The position numbers and the translations under genes were made by a program. From positions 49,131-113,130 of the forward strand of contig NZ_BAFZ01000054.1 in NCBI RefSeq assembly GCF_000308575.1: a DNA stretch of 64,000 nt, in the 5' to 3' direction. Positions 34,952-43,474 of the stretch are shown here, piece after piece. Numbering within the stretch: position 1 is the stretch's first letter; each line of letters begins with the position of its first letter. This DNA is from Nocardia exalbida NBRC 100660 (GTDB lineage Bacteria; Actinomycetota; Actinomycetes; Mycobacteriales; Mycobacteriaceae). The notes beneath the pieces are model-generated. The model was not told where the DNA came from and ran no database searches. It saw only the letters and a list, made by a program, of their open reading frames with translations.

Positions 34952-35923
34952 TCACGATTGTGAACCGTCCGTGCCGTGCGCCCGGCGCTTGTGCTGCCAG
35001 CGCTCCGGGTCGGCCTCCAGGGCGGCGCGGTCCCAGTGGCCGAGGTCGGCGGCGGCGGCATACGTCGTGTCGAGGAACTCGAGCAGCGCTCGCTCCGGCG
35101 CTTCGGCCGTGCGCACTGCCTCGTACGGCAGGAGGAATTGGCGATAGTCCTGGCTGTAGAAGGCCTCTCGTGGACCGACCCGGTAGTCGGCGAACCCCTC
35201 GGGCTCTGGGTACGCGTAGGCGTAGAAGGCGCCTTCCGCGCCGCCGCCCGGCCAGAAGCCGCAACTGCTCAGTTCGTGCGAGTAGCCCTCTTCCATGACC
35301 CAGTCGCCGCAGTTGGGAGCGCCACCCGGATGCCGCGGAGCGGCTCGGCCGGAGAATCTGGTGCACGCCAGATCCATCGCGCCCCAGAAGAAGTGCACCG
35401 GGCTCACCTTGCCGATGAAGCGGGAGCGGAACTGGTGCATGACGCGATCGGCGGCGAGCAATTGCCGCCAGAACAAGGTGGCGGCCGCGGCGTCGTAGGA
35501 GCGATGCTCGTAGTCCTCGGCGAACGGGATGGCGGGCTCGACCTCGTTCGGCTTGGCTTGGATTCGCACCGGAATACCGAGTTCGCCGAGGGCGGTGACG
35601 ATTTCGCCGTAGAAAGCCGCTACCGGCTTCGGTTCGAGCGCGATCTGCCGGGTACGGCCGTCACTGGAGCGGATGTGCAGCCGATGATCGAGGAAGTCGA
35701 ATTCGATATCGAAATACCCTGTCGGATGCGGCACGGCGGAGGTGGTCAGCCCCCTCGGGCTGAGGTAGAAGGTGACCTGCCACCAGTGGTTGACCAGCGG
35801 AGCGTGCGAGAGCCTGATCTTGCCGACGATCTGCGTCCACATGTGCAGCGTCTCGCGCGTGGGCGTCCAATCATCGACGCGCAACGCCGGCCACGGCCCA
35901 GGGGTGGTCTCGGAGCCTGTCAC
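34952..35923 (-). CDS. DUF5996 family protein
   Basis: A 323-residue soluble protein of the DUF5996 family, recognised by WPALRVDDWTPTRETLHMWTQIVGKIRL (here in pieces), HWWQVTFYLSPRGLTTS, FDIEFDFLDHRL, PVHFFWGAMDLACTRFSGR, HELSSCGFWPGG and YSQDYRQFLLPYEAVR. It is rich in conserved Trp, His and Tyr. No activity is known for the family. The GTG at 35923 is chosen because GGAGG lies seven bases upstream; an in-frame ATG at 36061 has no ribosome site. Confidence 0.88.
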   Translation of the reverse strand: MTGSETTPGPWPALRVDDWTPTRETLHMWTQIVGKIRLSHAPLVNHWWQVTFYLSPRGLTTSAVPHPTGYFDIEFDFLDHRLHIRSSDGRTRQIALEPKPVAAFYGEIVTALGELGIPVRIQAKPNEVEPAIPFAEDYEHRSYDAAAATLFWRQLLAADRVMHQFRSRFIGKVSPVHFFWGAMDLACTRFSGRAAPRHPGGAPNCGDWVMEEGYSHELSSCGFWPGGGAEGAFYAYAYPEPEGFADYRVGPREAFYSQDYRQFLLPYEAVRTAEAPERALLEFLDTTYAAAADLGHWDRAALEADPERWQHKRRAHGTDGSQS

Positions 35924-36094
35924 TGCCACACCTCCGTCTATTCGGGATTCTCGGTGCCAGTGCCGTGCGCGGACGCCCGCGAAGGCGCAGCGCAGCGCTT
36001 CGATCGTCACCGTACCTGCTGGTAACGCACCGGGAAGCCCGACATGCGCTGCGATTGGCAACTGTCTGGCAACGTTCGGGTGTGACTCCGAACC

Positions 36095-36334
36095 CTATGA
36101 CTCGGAGCGAGGAGCGGCTCCGCGGCCGACAGCTGCGCCTCGAGGTCGGCGGGGCCAACTGTCGTGCGGTGATGGCATGCTCGCCACCGGCAGCGCGGCA
36201 CCCTTCCCGGTTGCCCGGGCTCGCCGGCGGGAATTCGGGTCCCACACCATAGCCGCGGCCGCACCGCCGAGAAGAATCACGACGATGGCGACGATCGCCA
36301 CCCACAGCAGTACCACCGCAATTTCTCCAGTCAT
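36095..36334 (-). CDS. Single-pass membrane microprotein with AMVWDP motif (paralogue)
   Basis: A 79-residue protein: one transmembrane helix (VVLLWVAIVAIVVILLGGA), then AAAMVWDPNSRRRAR and a polar, Pro/Arg/Ala-rich tail. The helix-plus-MVWDP layout is that of the microprotein at 13117-13311, but the tail is basic instead of acidic. The start at 36334 has only a weak GGACGGGG site; ATG 36349 is an alternative. Function unknown. Confidence 0.55.
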   Translation of the reverse strand: MTGEIAVVLLWVAIVAIVVILLGGAAAAMVWDPNSRRRARATGKGAALPVASMPSPHDSWPRRPRGAAVGRGAAPRSES

Positions 36335-36762
36335 CCCCGTCCGCCCCATAGGACACGTTATGCGAAGGCGGACAATCGATTTCGCAATTGCGAGCATTCT
36401 TCCCGCCCAGGGCGAACGGCGCGAATCGGCGCGCGGATTCTGTGGTGTGCCAGCACCACTATCACCGAGGTTTGGGATATGTCTGGTAACGCATAATGTC
36501 GCGGGCAGGAAGCTCGGGTGTCCATGCGCGAAAACGGGGATCTGGTCGAGGATCGACGCCTGGGTGCCACGCACACTGCCCGACTTCGCGGGACGGACGC
36601 TGTTGCATCACCGAACCCGTGAGCTGCTGCGGATCCCGTTGCAGCCCACCGACCGCGCCGCGACCGCCGTCTACGCGATCGTCGTGAAGACGGGCATGCG
36701 TGCGGTGACCTCACGAGCCCGACCGGTGCCTGCGGCACGCGCCTGACATCTGCTCCCCGCGT
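36335..36762. other. 428-bp intergenic region
   Basis: Between the microprotein start and the lipB stop, both minus strand. A plus-strand segment (about 36540-36740) reads like protein for some 60 codons but has no usable start. No repeat or hairpin stands out. Confidence 0.4.
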
Positions 36763-37398
36763 TCAATTCGCCTCGAACGCGGTGGCGACGATCGGGCGAA
36801 CCTTTTCCATGGTGGCCGTCCCGGATTCGCGTGCCACGGAGGTCATGTCGACGTCGGGGAGCCCGCAGGCAACCGCCCAGTGCCAGGGTTCGAGGTCACC
36901 GTTCACGTTGAGCGCGAAGCCGTGACTGGTGATCCCGCGGCTCTGGCGCATCCCGATGGAGACGATCTTGCGGCCGGTGTGCTTGGTCCACACCCCTGTG
37001 AGCAGCTCGGAGCCGGGCGGGGTATCGCGGCGTTCCGCGGCAACGCCCAGCCGGCCGAGTGCCTCGATCAGGCGGAACTCGACCTCGCGGATGTAATCGA
37101 CCACTCCTTCGCCGGGATCGAGCCGCACGATGAGATAGCCGACCAGCTGGCCGGGGCCGTGATAGGTGAGCTGGCCACCGCGCGTGGTCTGCACGACCGG
37201 GATGTCATGGGCCGGGTCGGGCAGGTGGTCCTGCGGCGTTCTGCGTCCGATGGTGTAGACCGGCGGGTGGCTCAGCAGCCACAAGGTATCCGGCCGCGCG
37301 CCGCTGTGGCGTTGGTCGAGCAGTTCACCCATGCGCTCCATGGCCTTGTCGTAGTCGACGAGGTCGTCCTGGATCAACGTCAGCGGCCTGGATCGCAT
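36763..37398 (-). CDS. lipB: Octanoyl-[acyl carrier protein]:protein N-octanoyltransferase LipB
   Basis: A 211-residue LipB, which moves octanoate from acyl carrier protein to lipoyl domains, the first step of lipoate synthesis. Motifs are RGGQLTYHGPGQLVGYLI (73-90), the essential Lys in GRKIVSIGMRQSRGITSHG (Lys144), and the acyl-accepting Cys in AVACGLPDVDMTS (Cys178). The length is typical. In most actinomycetes lipB sits beside lipA; here no lipA is near, so this may be a relocated or second copy. Confidence 0.94.
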   Translation of the reverse strand: MRSRPLTLIQDDLVDYDKAMERMGELLDQRHSGARPDTLWLLSHPPVYTIGRRTPQDHLPDPAHDIPVVQTTRGGQLTYHGPGQLVGYLIVRLDPGEGVVDYIREVEFRLIEALGRLGVAAERRDTPPGSELLTGVWTKHTGRKIVSIGMRQSRGITSHGFALNVNGDLEPWHWAVACGLPDVDMTSVARESGTATMEKVRPIVATAFEAN

Positions 37399-37480
37399 GC
37401 TCCGACGATAACCCTGTCCCGGGCAGGGGGAGTTCGCCGCCTTCCGGTGGCCATCTCGGCGGCCCGCACCGCAACCTCCG

Positions 37481-38446
37481 TCACAGTGCCGGCGGCAGAC
37501 CGAAGGGCCGGAACAACTCCTCGCCGAGGAAGACGGTGATGCGTTCGATGGCGGTCTCGGTCGTGGTGAGAACGTGGATGGAGTGCGCGCGGTGGGTCCC
37601 GGCCGCGTCGCGCAGGTAGTAGGCGACGGCGGGCTGGGTGTTGGCGGCGGTCGGCACGGCCCGCCAGGTATCGCCGTCCTGGTTCGCCTTGTGCGCGAAG
37701 AAGGCGACCACGTGGGCGCGGCCGGCGAACCAGACCAGGGCGGGTGGCATCTCGAGCACCACGTCGTCGCGCAGGAGCTTGCTGAGTTCGTCCATGTCGC
37801 CGTTACCGAAGGCGGTGACGTAGCGATCGATCATCGCTCGCTCACCGGGGCTCAGGGACTCGGACATCCGATCGATCATGGGGGCGGCCTTGTCGAGCTG
37901 GGCGCGGGCGCGTTGCAGCGCGCTGTTGACCGCGGCGGGGGAGGTGTCGAGCAGATCGGCGACCTCCGCGGCGGACCAGGCGAGTACATCGCGCAGGAGG
38001 AGCACCGCGCGCTGGCGGGCGGGCAGGTATTGCAGCGCGGCGATGAAGGCAAGGCGGATGCCGCTGCGCGCGGCCACCACGGTCGCCGGGTCATCGGCCG
38101 AGTTGCCGAGCAGGGCGTCGGGAATTGGTTCCAGCCAGGAGATTTCGGGATGCCGGGCCGGACGGAGCCGGACGGTCGCGGCCGGTCCGTTCAGGTCGGT
38201 GGGCAAGGCCCGCCTGCCGCGCTGTTCGAGCGCGGTCAGGCAGGCGTTGGTGGCGATGCGGTACAGCCACGTGCGCAGCGAAGCGCGCCGCTCGTCGAAC
38301 CGGTCGGCGGCCCGCCAAGCCCGCAACAGGGTTTCCTGCACCAGGTCCTCGGCATCATGGACGGACCCGAGCATGCGGTAGCAGTGTGCGAGCAGCTCCG
38401 GCCGGTAGGTCATGGTCTCGGCCGCGAAATCGGCGCCGATGGTCAT
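37481..38446 (-). CDS. ECF sigma factor with C-terminal SnoaL-like domain (SigG/SigX5 type)
   Basis: A 321-residue sigma-70 factor. Region 2 (LLAHCYRMLGSVHDAEDLVQETLLRAWRA, in pieces) lies at residues 15-50. Region 4 (YLPARQRAVLLLRDVLAWSAAEVADLL) is near 140-190. A NTF2/SnoaL-like domain (MIDRYVTAFGNGDMDELSKLLRDDV) fills 205-321. This layout is that of the ECF56/SigG-SigJ-like groups, in which the C-terminal domain replaces an anti-sigma factor. It lies 9 bp after the MFS stop on the same strand (MFS upstream), so the two are cotranscribed. Confidence 0.93.
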   Translation of the reverse strand: MTIGADFAAETMTYRPELLAHCYRMLGSVHDAEDLVQETLLRAWRAADRFDERRASLRTWLYRIATNACLTALEQRGRRALPTDLNGPAATVRLRPARHPEISWLEPIPDALLGNSADDPATVVAARSGIRLAFIAALQYLPARQRAVLLLRDVLAWSAAEVADLLDTSPAAVNSALQRARAQLDKAAPMIDRMSESLSPGERAMIDRYVTAFGNGDMDELSKLLRDDVVLEMPPALVWFAGRAHVVAFFAHKANQDGDTWRAVPTAANTQPAVAYYLRDAAGTHRAHSIHVLTTTETAIERITVFLGEELFRPFGLPPAL

Positions 38447-38455
38447 CGTCGCAAC

Positions 38456-39862
38456 CTACCGAGCCGCGACCGGCTGCGCGTCGGTAGGCGCGGCGACGGG
38501 CGCGCCGGCCGGTAGCAGCAGGCCGAGCGCGGCGCCGGTCAGCGCCAGCAGCGCCGCCGTGCCGATGGCGGCGGCGAATCCGGTGCTGAAGGCCTCCGCG
38601 GATCCGAGACCGCCGACCGACGCGAAAACCGCCGCGGGTAGCGCGATTCCGAACGCGCCCCCGAGTTGACGCAAGGTGTTGAACGTGCCCGACGCCGCGC
38701 CCACCGCCGACAGCGGCACCGAACGCAGCACGGCGCTCTGTGCCGCGGGAATGGCCATCGAGACGCCGACGCCGCTGAGCACGAAGGGCGCGATCATGGC
38801 CGGGTAGGACAGCTGCGGCCCGGCCATGATCGCGAGGCAGCCGTAGCCCGCGGCCTGCATGAGCAGTCCCGCGACCACGAGCGGTCGTTCACCGAAGCGG
38901 TTGACCTGCCTGCCCGCTACCGGCGCGACGACGAACAAGGTGATCGTCCACGGCGCCAGCCGCACCCCCGCGCCGAGCGGACCGTGGTGCTGGACCGTCT
39001 GCAGAAACTGCGCGAAGAAGAACGCCCCGCTGAAAATGGAACCGAACAGCAGGAACCCCACCGCGTTGCCGATCGAGAAGCCGCGCGCGGCGAACAGCCG
39101 CATCGGGATCAGTGGCGCGGTGGCCCGCCGCTCCCAGTGCACGAACGCGACCAGCGCGACCGCCCCGAGCGCGAACGCCGCGAGGACTTCCGCACTGCCC
39201 CAGCCCGATTCGTTGCCGCGCAGCAGACCCCACACCGATCCCAGCGCGGCGGCCCCGGCCAGGCCGATGCCCGGGTAGTCCAGTCCGCGTGCCTCGCCTC
39301 GGCTCTCCGGCAACCGGGTCAGCATCAGCGGCACGAGCAGTGCGGCGATCGGCAGATTCAGCCAGAAGATCCACTGCCATGTCGCCCCCTCCACCACCGC
39401 GCCGCCGACCAGGGGACCGCCGAGCGTAGCCAGTCCGGTCACCGCCGCGAACAGCCCGAGCGCGCGGGTGCGCTGTTCGGGCGGGAAGGCAGCCGACAAC
39501 AGTGCCATGCCCACCGGCATGACGGCCGCCGACCCCACGCCCTGCACCGCGCGGGCGGCGATCAGCCAGCCCAGGCTCGGCGCCAGCGCGCACGCGGCCG
39601 ACGCCGCCGAGAACAGCAGCACCCCGGCGACCAGCACGCGGCGCCGTCCGTATCGCTCGCCCAGCGCCGCACCCGCCATCAACAACACCGCGAAGCTCAG
39701 GGTGTAGGCGTTGACGGTCCACTCGAGTTCGGCGATCGAGGCGTGCAGGTCGAGCTGGATCGCGTGCAGCGCGGTGGTGACCACCAGTGCGTCCAGCGAG
39801 ATCAGTAGCGCGGCCACCGATGTCAGCGCGAGTACCCAGCGCTGTCCCGTGGTCATATTCAT
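38456..39862 (-). CDS. MFS exporter, DHA2 family
   Basis: A 468-residue 14-helix major facilitator: LDALVVTTALHAI in TM1, GAALGERYGRRRVL in the first loop, AARAVQGVGSAAVMPVGMALL, TLGGPLVGGAVVEGATWQWIFWLNLP (in pieces). It probably exports a drug or hydrophobic metabolite. The start ATG 39862 follows GGAGGAGGA; ATG 39856 is possible. Cotranscription with the sigma factor suggests a stress-induced efflux unit. Confidence 0.92.
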   Translation of the reverse strand: MNMTTGQRWVLALTSVAALLISLDALVVTTALHAIQLDLHASIAELEWTVNAYTLSFAVLLMAGAALGERYGRRRVLVAGVLLFSAASAACALAPSLGWLIAARAVQGVGSAAVMPVGMALLSAAFPPEQRTRALGLFAAVTGLATLGGPLVGGAVVEGATWQWIFWLNLPIAALLVPLMLTRLPESRGEARGLDYPGIGLAGAAALGSVWGLLRGNESGWGSAEVLAAFALGAVALVAFVHWERRATAPLIPMRLFAARGFSIGNAVGFLLFGSIFSGAFFFAQFLQTVQHHGPLGAGVRLAPWTITLFVVAPVAGRQVNRFGERPLVVAGLLMQAAGYGCLAIMAGPQLSYPAMIAPFVLSGVGVSMAIPAAQSAVLRSVPLSAVGAASGTFNTLRQLGGAFGIALPAAVFASVGGLGSAEAFSTGFAAAIGTAALLALTGAALGLLLPAGAPVAAPTDAQPVAAR

Positions 39863-39963
39863 GGGCGAAAGTCCTCCTCCGATAGGTTCGCCAGTACCTA
39901 CCGGCGCCACGGCCGCGATTCATCGCGGGTGCGGAAATTCGCCGCGAACTCGTCCCGTGATCC

Positions 39964-40422
39964 TCAGCCCGGCTGCGGGGCCCGGCGGGCGCTGCGCCGC
40001 CGGACGGAATACGGACCTACCAGCATGTACAGGCCGGAGAACAGGAGCAGGGCGAGCGGGAGCAGCGGCAGGTAGGACACCCAGACGACCGGCTGCTCCT
40101 GGGCCAAGGCGACGAAGGTGGCGAGGACGGTCGCGACGAAGACAATGCCCGACCCACGGTGCAGTCGCCGGACCCGTGGTGCGGAAGCGCGGGGAGCCCC
40201 GGCCTGCGGGATGGTCGCGGCTCGGCTTCGTCGCGCAGCGGCATACGACAACACGAAGATGCCGAGACCGGACAAGAGCAGCAAGGCGAGTGGTGCCAGC
40301 GGCACGTAGGACACCCAGACCGGACCCTTCAGCGCCAAGGTGACGACGGTGACAACGATCGTCACTGTGAAGACGATGGCAAGCCATCGATGTGTCCGTC
40401 GAACCCGCTCGTTCCGAGTCAT
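39964..40422 (-). CDS. Four-helix membrane protein with internal duplication
   Basis: A 152-residue protein of two similar halves. The first, from RRTHRWLAIVFTVTIVVTVV to VLSYAAARRSR, has a VWVSYVPLAPLALLLLSGL segment. The second, from RRLHRGSGIVFVATVLATFV to VGPYSVRRRS, has VWVSYLPLLPLALLLFSGL. Each half has a basic His-containing start and two helices. It arose by tandem duplication of a two-helix unit. The ATG has GAGGAGG four bases upstream. The function is unknown. Confidence 0.78.
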   Translation of the reverse strand: MTRNERVRRTHRWLAIVFTVTIVVTVVTLALKGPVWVSYVPLAPLALLLLSGLGIFVLSYAAARRSRAATIPQAGAPRASAPRVRRLHRGSGIVFVATVLATFVALAQEQPVVWVSYLPLLPLALLLFSGLYMLVGPYSVRRRSARRAPQPG

Positions 40423-40573
40423 GCGTCCTCCTCTGCCTGCGATCCATCCGCGTCCCGGCGATGCGCCGGGCGGACCTCCGTGCCGATGACGGTAGTTCCG
40501 GCTCGGTGACCAGCGCTTCTCGAATCCTGATCGTTCGCAGAACTTCCGTCGGTTGAGCTCTGTCGGCACTGGT

Positions 40574-40590
40574 ATGCATGAGTCATGCAT
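40574..40590. promoter_or_regulatory. Palindrome overlapping the MarR start codon
   Basis: ATGCATGAGTCATGCAT: perfect 8-bp arms around one base, covering the start codon at 40585. It is probably the autoregulatory operator of the MarR protein. The gene may be translated from a very short leader, since no ribosome site is visible. Confidence 0.6.
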
Positions 40591-41103
40591 GATCAGCGAT
40601 TGGCGAATCTGCTGGGGGCGGCGGCGCTCGCGATCAACGATGTGCTGCTCGCCGAGGTGCACAGCACCGGTGCGGTGAGCGCCAGTGGCGCGAGCGCGCT
40701 GGTGACGCTCGCGCAATCGCCGGGTCTCGGCGTGACCGAGCTGGGCAGACGAGTGGGCCTGAGTCAGTCCGCGACCACCCGCATGGTCGATGCGATGGAG
40801 GCCGCCGGACTGATCCGCCGCGTTCCCGGCGCCGGCCGGCTGGTCGGGGTGAGCCTGACGCCGTCCGGCCACGAAACCGCGGGCCGGATCCTCGCCGCTC
40901 GCGCCAGGCGGCTGACCGCGCTGGTCTCCGACCTCGACGCCCACGAGCGAGAAGCGTTGACGGAGTTGCTGGTGAAGCTGCTCGCCCGGCTGTACGGGGA
41001 GATCGGCAGTGCGGATCTGTTGTGCCGGTTGTGTGACCGCGGCTGCTGCACTCGATCGGCGGTGTGTCCGGTGGGCCAGGCCGAGCGGGACCGGGAGGCC
41101 TGA
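40585..41103 (+). CDS. MarR-family regulator with C-terminal cysteine cluster
   Basis: A 172-residue winged-helix protein (GVTELGRRVGLSQSATTRMVDAMEAAGLIRRVPG..., with the wing at VGVSLTPSG). After the dimerisation helix it carries a cysteine-rich tail, LCRLCDRGCCTRSAVCPVG, with six cysteines in 17 residues. The tail could bind zinc or an Fe-S cluster, or sense thiol stress; a metal- or redox-sensing role is inferred from residues only. It is followed at once by the remains of an EamA transporter, presumably its former target. Confidence 0.88.
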   Translation: MHDQRLANLLGAAALAINDVLLAEVHSTGAVSASGASALVTLAQSPGLGVTELGRRVGLSQSATTRMVDAMEAAGLIRRVPGAGRLVGVSLTPSGHETAGRILAARARRLTALVSDLDAHEREALTELLVKLLARLYGEIGSADLLCRLCDRGCCTRSAVCPVGQAERDREA

Positions 41104-41105
41104 GC

Positions 41106-41649
41106 ATGGGCACGCTTCTGGCACTGGTCTCCGCATCGAGTTACGGCCTGTCGGATTTCGTGGGTGGCGTGGCGTCCCGGCGCGTCGGGTTCGTGCGCGT
41201 CGCCTTGCTCGGGCACTCGGCGGGCTTGCCGTCACCATCCTGGCCGGCCTCCTGGCTTCCCGCCTCGTGCCGCATCCGGCCGATCTCGGGTGGGGAACGC
41301 TGTCCGGCGTGGGTACCGGTATCGCGATGACATTCCTGTTCCGGGGCATCGGCCGCGGAGCGATGTCGGTGGTGGTACCGGTCAGCGCCGTGGGTGGCGT
41401 CGCGTTGCCGGTCCTCGTCGGCACCGCCGTCCTCGGGGAACATCCGACGCCCTCGCCGCCGCCGCACTGGTGTTCTACCTCTTCGCCACCCGGACCGAGT
41501 ACCTGGCCGTGGCGGTCGTGCTGTCTTCGCTCTACCCGATCGTCCCCGTGGTGCTGGGCGTGTCGGCGCTGAAGGAGCGATTGCGCCGGAGCCAGATCTT
41601 CGGGCTGGCCGTCGCGTTGCCGGCGAGCACCGTCATCGCCACCTCCTGA
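41106..41649 (+). pseudogene. EamA/DMT transporter, broken by frameshift and internal deletion
   Basis: Starts normally two bases after the marR-type stop with MGTLLALVSASSYGLSDFVGG. Near 41228 the frame is lost (one base missing) and homology continues in another frame (AVTILAGLLASRLVPHP ... VPVSAVGGVALPVLVGTAVLGEHP). Near 41450 it switches again to a third frame that begins in the last third of an EamA protein (LVFYLFATRTEYLAVAVVLSSLYPIVPVVLG, in pieces). About 100 residues between these points are missing. No functional transporter can be made. Confidence 0.85.
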
Positions 41650-41704
41650 GAGCTCGTCGGTTCCGCCCTCTGCTGCGCGCCGCCTGCCTGCGCGACCGAT
41701 CCGA

Positions 41705-42415
41705 TCACCACGGAAGGGTGCCTTCGGCATCGAAGTAGCCCCCGGTGGGCCCGTCGGGACCCAGCTGCGCCATCCGCACGATGATCTCCGCGCCGCGCTC
41801 CACGGTCTGGTGGCCGGTTCCGCCGTTCAGGTCGGTCTTGGTGAACCCGGGCTCCACCGCGTTGATCCGCATTTCCGGAAACGCCTTCGCGTACTGCACG
41901 GTGATGACGTTGACCGCGGTCTTCGACGCCGGATAGGCGATGCCCGGGTAGGCATACGCCGGGGTGCCCGGGGTGGTGACCCTGCTCAGCGAGGCCAGGC
42001 CGCTGCTGACATTGACCACGACCGGCGCCGTGGAACGCCGCAACAGCGGCAGGAACGCGTGCAGGACGCGCACCGTGCCGAAGACGTTCGTCTCGAATGT
42101 CTGCCGCATCAATTCGGCGGTGAGGTCCGCCGCGCCGGTCACGGTGTCGCCGGCGCTCCATTCCGGTGCGATACCGGCGTTGTTGACCAGTACGTCCAGG
42201 CCTCCGCTTGCCTCGATGGTCGCGACGGCGGCAGTCACGGACGCGTCGTCTGTGACGTCCAGCCGCACCGGCCGCGCCCCCAATTGCTCGGCGGCCCGGC
42301 GCCCGCGCTCGGCGTCGCGGCTGCCGAGGTAGACGGTGTGGCCCGCCGCGAGGAGTCTGCGGGCGGACTCGAAACCGAGCCCCTTGTTCGCTCCGGTGAT
42401 CAGTGTTGTCGTCAT
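41705..42415 (-). CDS. Short-chain dehydrogenase/reductase
   Basis: A 236-residue SDR with the cofactor motif TLITGANKGLGFESAR, NNAGIAP, the Ser of VVVNVSSGLASL and the catalytic Tyr-x-x-x-Lys in IAYPASKTAVNVITVQYAKA, and PGFTKTDLNGGTG. It resembles carbonyl-reductase-like SDRs (plant/animal CBR type) seen across actinomycetes. It probably reduces a carbonyl with NADPH. The ATG at 42415 fits the family; an upstream frame extension to 42466 is not needed. Confidence 0.93.
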   Translation of the reverse strand: MTTTLITGANKGLGFESARRLLAAGHTVYLGSRDAERGRRAAEQLGARPVRLDVTDDASVTAAVATIEASGGLDVLVNNAGIAPEWSAGDTVTGAADLTAELMRQTFETNVFGTVRVLHAFLPLLRRSTAPVVVNVSSGLASLSRVTTPGTPAYAYPGIAYPASKTAVNVITVQYAKAFPEMRINAVEPGFTKTDLNGGTGHQTVERGAEIIVRMAQLGPDGPTGGYFDAEGTLPW

Positions 42416-42490
42416 GATCACCGACGCTAAGAGCTGGAGCGCGCTCGAAGTCAAGCCGAGCCGCATGCCGACTTCGAACGCGTCCCAGCC

Positions 42491-43246
42491 CTAGTGGTCG
42501 AGCTGGGACAGCGCGAAGGCGGTGAGGAAGCCCGCCACCGTGATCAACCCGACCCACAGGTGGGCGTCCTCGAACGCCTCCGGAATCATGGTGTCGGTGA
42601 TCATGGCCAGGATCGCGCCTGCGGCCAGGGCGGTGATCGCCGCGAGCACGGCGGGCGCGGCGTCGCCGAGCAATCCGTAACCCGCCATGGCGGACACGCC
42701 GCTGATCACCGCTATCCCGCCCCACAAGCCGAACACGTAACGCGGGTGGCGGTGGGCTCGGCGCATACCGGCCGCGCTGGACAGGCCCTCGGGGATATTG
42801 CTGATGAAGACCGCGGCCACGGTGACGGCGCTGACGGTCTTGCCGCCGAGCAAGCTGGTCCCGATGACGATGGACTCGGGCACACCGTCCAGTAGCGCGC
42901 CCAACGCGATGGCCGTGCCGGAGCCGGACTGTTCGGCTTCGCTGGGTTGCTGGTCTCCCGAACGCTTGCGGTGGCGAGCGCCGCGGCGGGCCAGAGCGAG
43001 GTTGGCCAGGGTATAGATCACCGCACCGGACACGGCGCCGAGCGCGGTGGGTGGCAATCCGGCGCGTTCGTGCGCGTCGGCGATCAACTCGAACGACACC
43101 GCCGACAGCAGCACCCCGCTGCCGAACCCCATCACGCTCGCCACGATCTTCGTCGGGACGTGCGCAAAGAATCCCACCAAAGCCCCTATCAGCAGGGCGG
43201 ATCCGGCCAGCAACCCCCACCCGCCCGCAGCCGACAACTCTGACAC
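42491..43246 (-). CDS. ZIP-family metal transporter (ZupT-like)
   Basis: A 251-residue membrane protein with about eight helices. The helix-IV and helix-V metal-site motifs are ALGALLDGVPESIVIG and FISNIPEGLSSAAGMR. The His-rich cytoplasmic loop of many ZIPs is short here (RRGARHRKRSG). It imports Zn2+, Fe2+ or Mn2+; the specificity is not visible. It is 75 bp upstream of the SDR gene on the same strand. Confidence 0.9.
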   Translation of the reverse strand: MSELSAAGGWGLLAGSALLIGALVGFFAHVPTKIVASVMGFGSGVLLSAVSFELIADAHERAGLPPTALGAVSGAVIYTLANLALARRGARHRKRSGDQQPSEAEQSGSGTAIALGALLDGVPESIVIGTSLLGGKTVSAVTVAAVFISNIPEGLSSAAGMRRAHRHPRYVFGLWGGIAVISGVSAMAGYGLLGDAAPAVLAAITALAAGAILAMITDTMIPEAFEDAHLWVGLITVAGFLTAFALSQLDH

Positions 43247-43474
43247 CCGACCGTCTCCTCACTGCTCGAACCCGCGGAAGCCAGCGCCGATCACCGCCGA
43301 CTTCCTGTCCGAGCTACCCGCACCGCCGGGGTCGGAAACGAGGCGCCGCCGGTGCGCGGCATTCTGTTCTGACGAGGGTTGAGCCGTTCTGTGCTTGACT
43401 TGCGATCGAACACCAATGGTCGGATGAGCTCCGGCGGACAACGGCGAGAGCAGGACGGTAGGCGGCCCGTGGTG

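Noticed and set aside
36500..36746. Plus-strand protein-like stretch (WVPRTLPDFAGRTLLHHRTREL)
   Set aside because: Without a start codon or ribosome site and not matched to a family I know; possibly an old gene remnant, but unsupported.
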